NCBI GenBank assembly: GCA_964035795.1
Contig: OZ038323.1
Span: forward strand, 4,020,079-4,084,078
Reading direction: 5' to 3'
Origin: Pterobdella sp. o SKG-2022
Taxonomy: Eukaryota; Annelida; Clitellata; Hirudinida; Piscicolidae
DNA: 64,000 nt
Notes under the pieces: generated by a model
Told to the model about the DNA's origin: nothing
Seen by the model: the letters and a program-made list of their open reading frames with translations, nothing else
The model's database searches: none
Program-made: the position numbers and the translations under genes
Part shown: positions 63,389-64,000 of the stretch, piece by piece
How the letters are laid out: the number at the start of each line of letters is the position of its first letter
How positions within the stretch are numbered: the first letter of the stretch is position 1

Positions 63389-64000
63389 ATGGCCGATAAT
63401 AAACAGAGAGAACGGCTTGAAATTCTTCGTAAAAATCCTGATTTTGCTGTTATATGTTCATTTTTAAATAAATTTCAAGAGTATTTACCTCTGCCTGAAG
63501 TTTCTATAAACAACCTAGAACGATGGATAACAGACGAAAAGCCTGGTTAGCATTTTGTCTTGCACAAGCATTCGATCTATTAATTGCAACTAAATCAGAA
63601 ATACCTTTTTTAAAATTTTCAGTTATTTTTGAAGAATTGGTTTTGTGAAAATTTTTAGTTTCTAATTAGCGTTTTTTTAATAAAGTATCAGGTGGATTCA
63701 AGGATTTACTGTTGGCCTTACTTAAAAAGTGGAAAAATTCAGTCAATGATGAAAGGTTTTCTAGATACCTTGTCCGCGTAAGTATCTTAGATTGATGTTT
63801 TTTTCTTGTTTTCAGTTACCTAGATTGCTTTATACTCTCATGTATTATGATTTTATGATATATTCAAAAAATGTTTATGAATTCCAGTTTTGTCAGTTGT
63901 ATTCTTCAACTGACGCTGTAGAGTTGGAAAAAAATGGACTTGAGAAGTGTTCAATAGACCTCAAACTTCGTCTAATCAAAGTCTCATCATTTTTTCTCAT
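63389..64000 (+). CDS. RSF1: RSF1-like remodeling and spacing factor 1, N-terminal part (runs off window)
   Basis: RSF1 is the large histone-binding subunit of the RSF (SNF2H) chromatin remodeler. Three exons are visible: 63389-63545 (MADNKQRERLEILRKNPDFA, ICSFLNKFQEYLPLPEVS), 63692-63778 (LLALLKKWKNSVNDERFSRY) and 63888-64000 (FCQLYSSTDAVELEKNGLEK), cut by the window end. Joins at 63545|63692 and 63778|63888 keep the frame. The motif series PxxAVxCSFL, xxLPE, ERxxRYLxxFCQ and ELEKxGLxxxSxxxKLxLIK matches the N-terminal DDT/WHIM-like domain of RSF1. Related DDT proteins such as CECR2 are an alternative until the rest of the gene is seen. Confidence 0.7.

Overview
The window is eukaryotic and almost certainly from an invertebrate animal. 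The DNA is AT-rich, genes are split by many short AT-rich introns with GT..AG (once GC..AG) borders, and the products are animal-type: an axonemal dynein heavy chain, TBC1D25, a phosphorylase kinase regulatory subunit, dynactin p24 and RSF1. Asn/Gln/His-rich low-complexity coding, relics of non-LTR retrotransposons and two fragments of a SINE-like repeat that resembles mollusc/cephalopod repeats suggest a spiralian (annelid, leech or mollusc). The species cannot be named from sequence alone.

Layout. 1809-3879 (-) calaxin-like EF-hand protein with degenerate loops. 5299-8399 (+) tandem HMG-box protein with a poly-Asn/Gln/His tail. 9440-31495 (-) a complete, roughly 22 kb inner-arm dynein heavy chain of the DNAH12 type. 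32170-39903 (-) TBC1D25, a Rab GAP, with a decayed LINE in one intron. 40478-42177 (+) C2H2 zinc-finger protein. 42678-57103 (+) a divergent phosphorylase kinase alpha/beta regulatory subunit, with a LINE set between two (CA)n tracts in one intron. 58222-63168 (-) dynactin subunit 3, with a third LINE in an intron. 63389 to the window end (+) the 5' end of an RSF1-like chromatin-remodelling subunit.

Gene pairs 39904-40477 and 63169-63388 are head-to-head and probably share promoters. Three genes concern dynein biology (calaxin-like, DNAH12-like, dynactin p24), but nothing shows that they work as a unit; the remaining genes are ordinary housekeeping or regulatory genes.

The least ordinary signals lie in the non-coding DNA: a palindromic repeat family with an AAGCTTTTCGTAAGA-type core in three introns, one copy a 160-bp near-perfect hairpin between 12-bp direct repeats; a LINE bounded by CA microsatellite on both sides; and a LINE of extreme strand composition whose 11-bp target-site duplication begins 5 nt inside a splice donor. 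Exon borders were read by eye; I checked phase across all joins of the calaxin-like gene and at several joins in each other gene, but not across the whole dynein or phosphorylase kinase gene.
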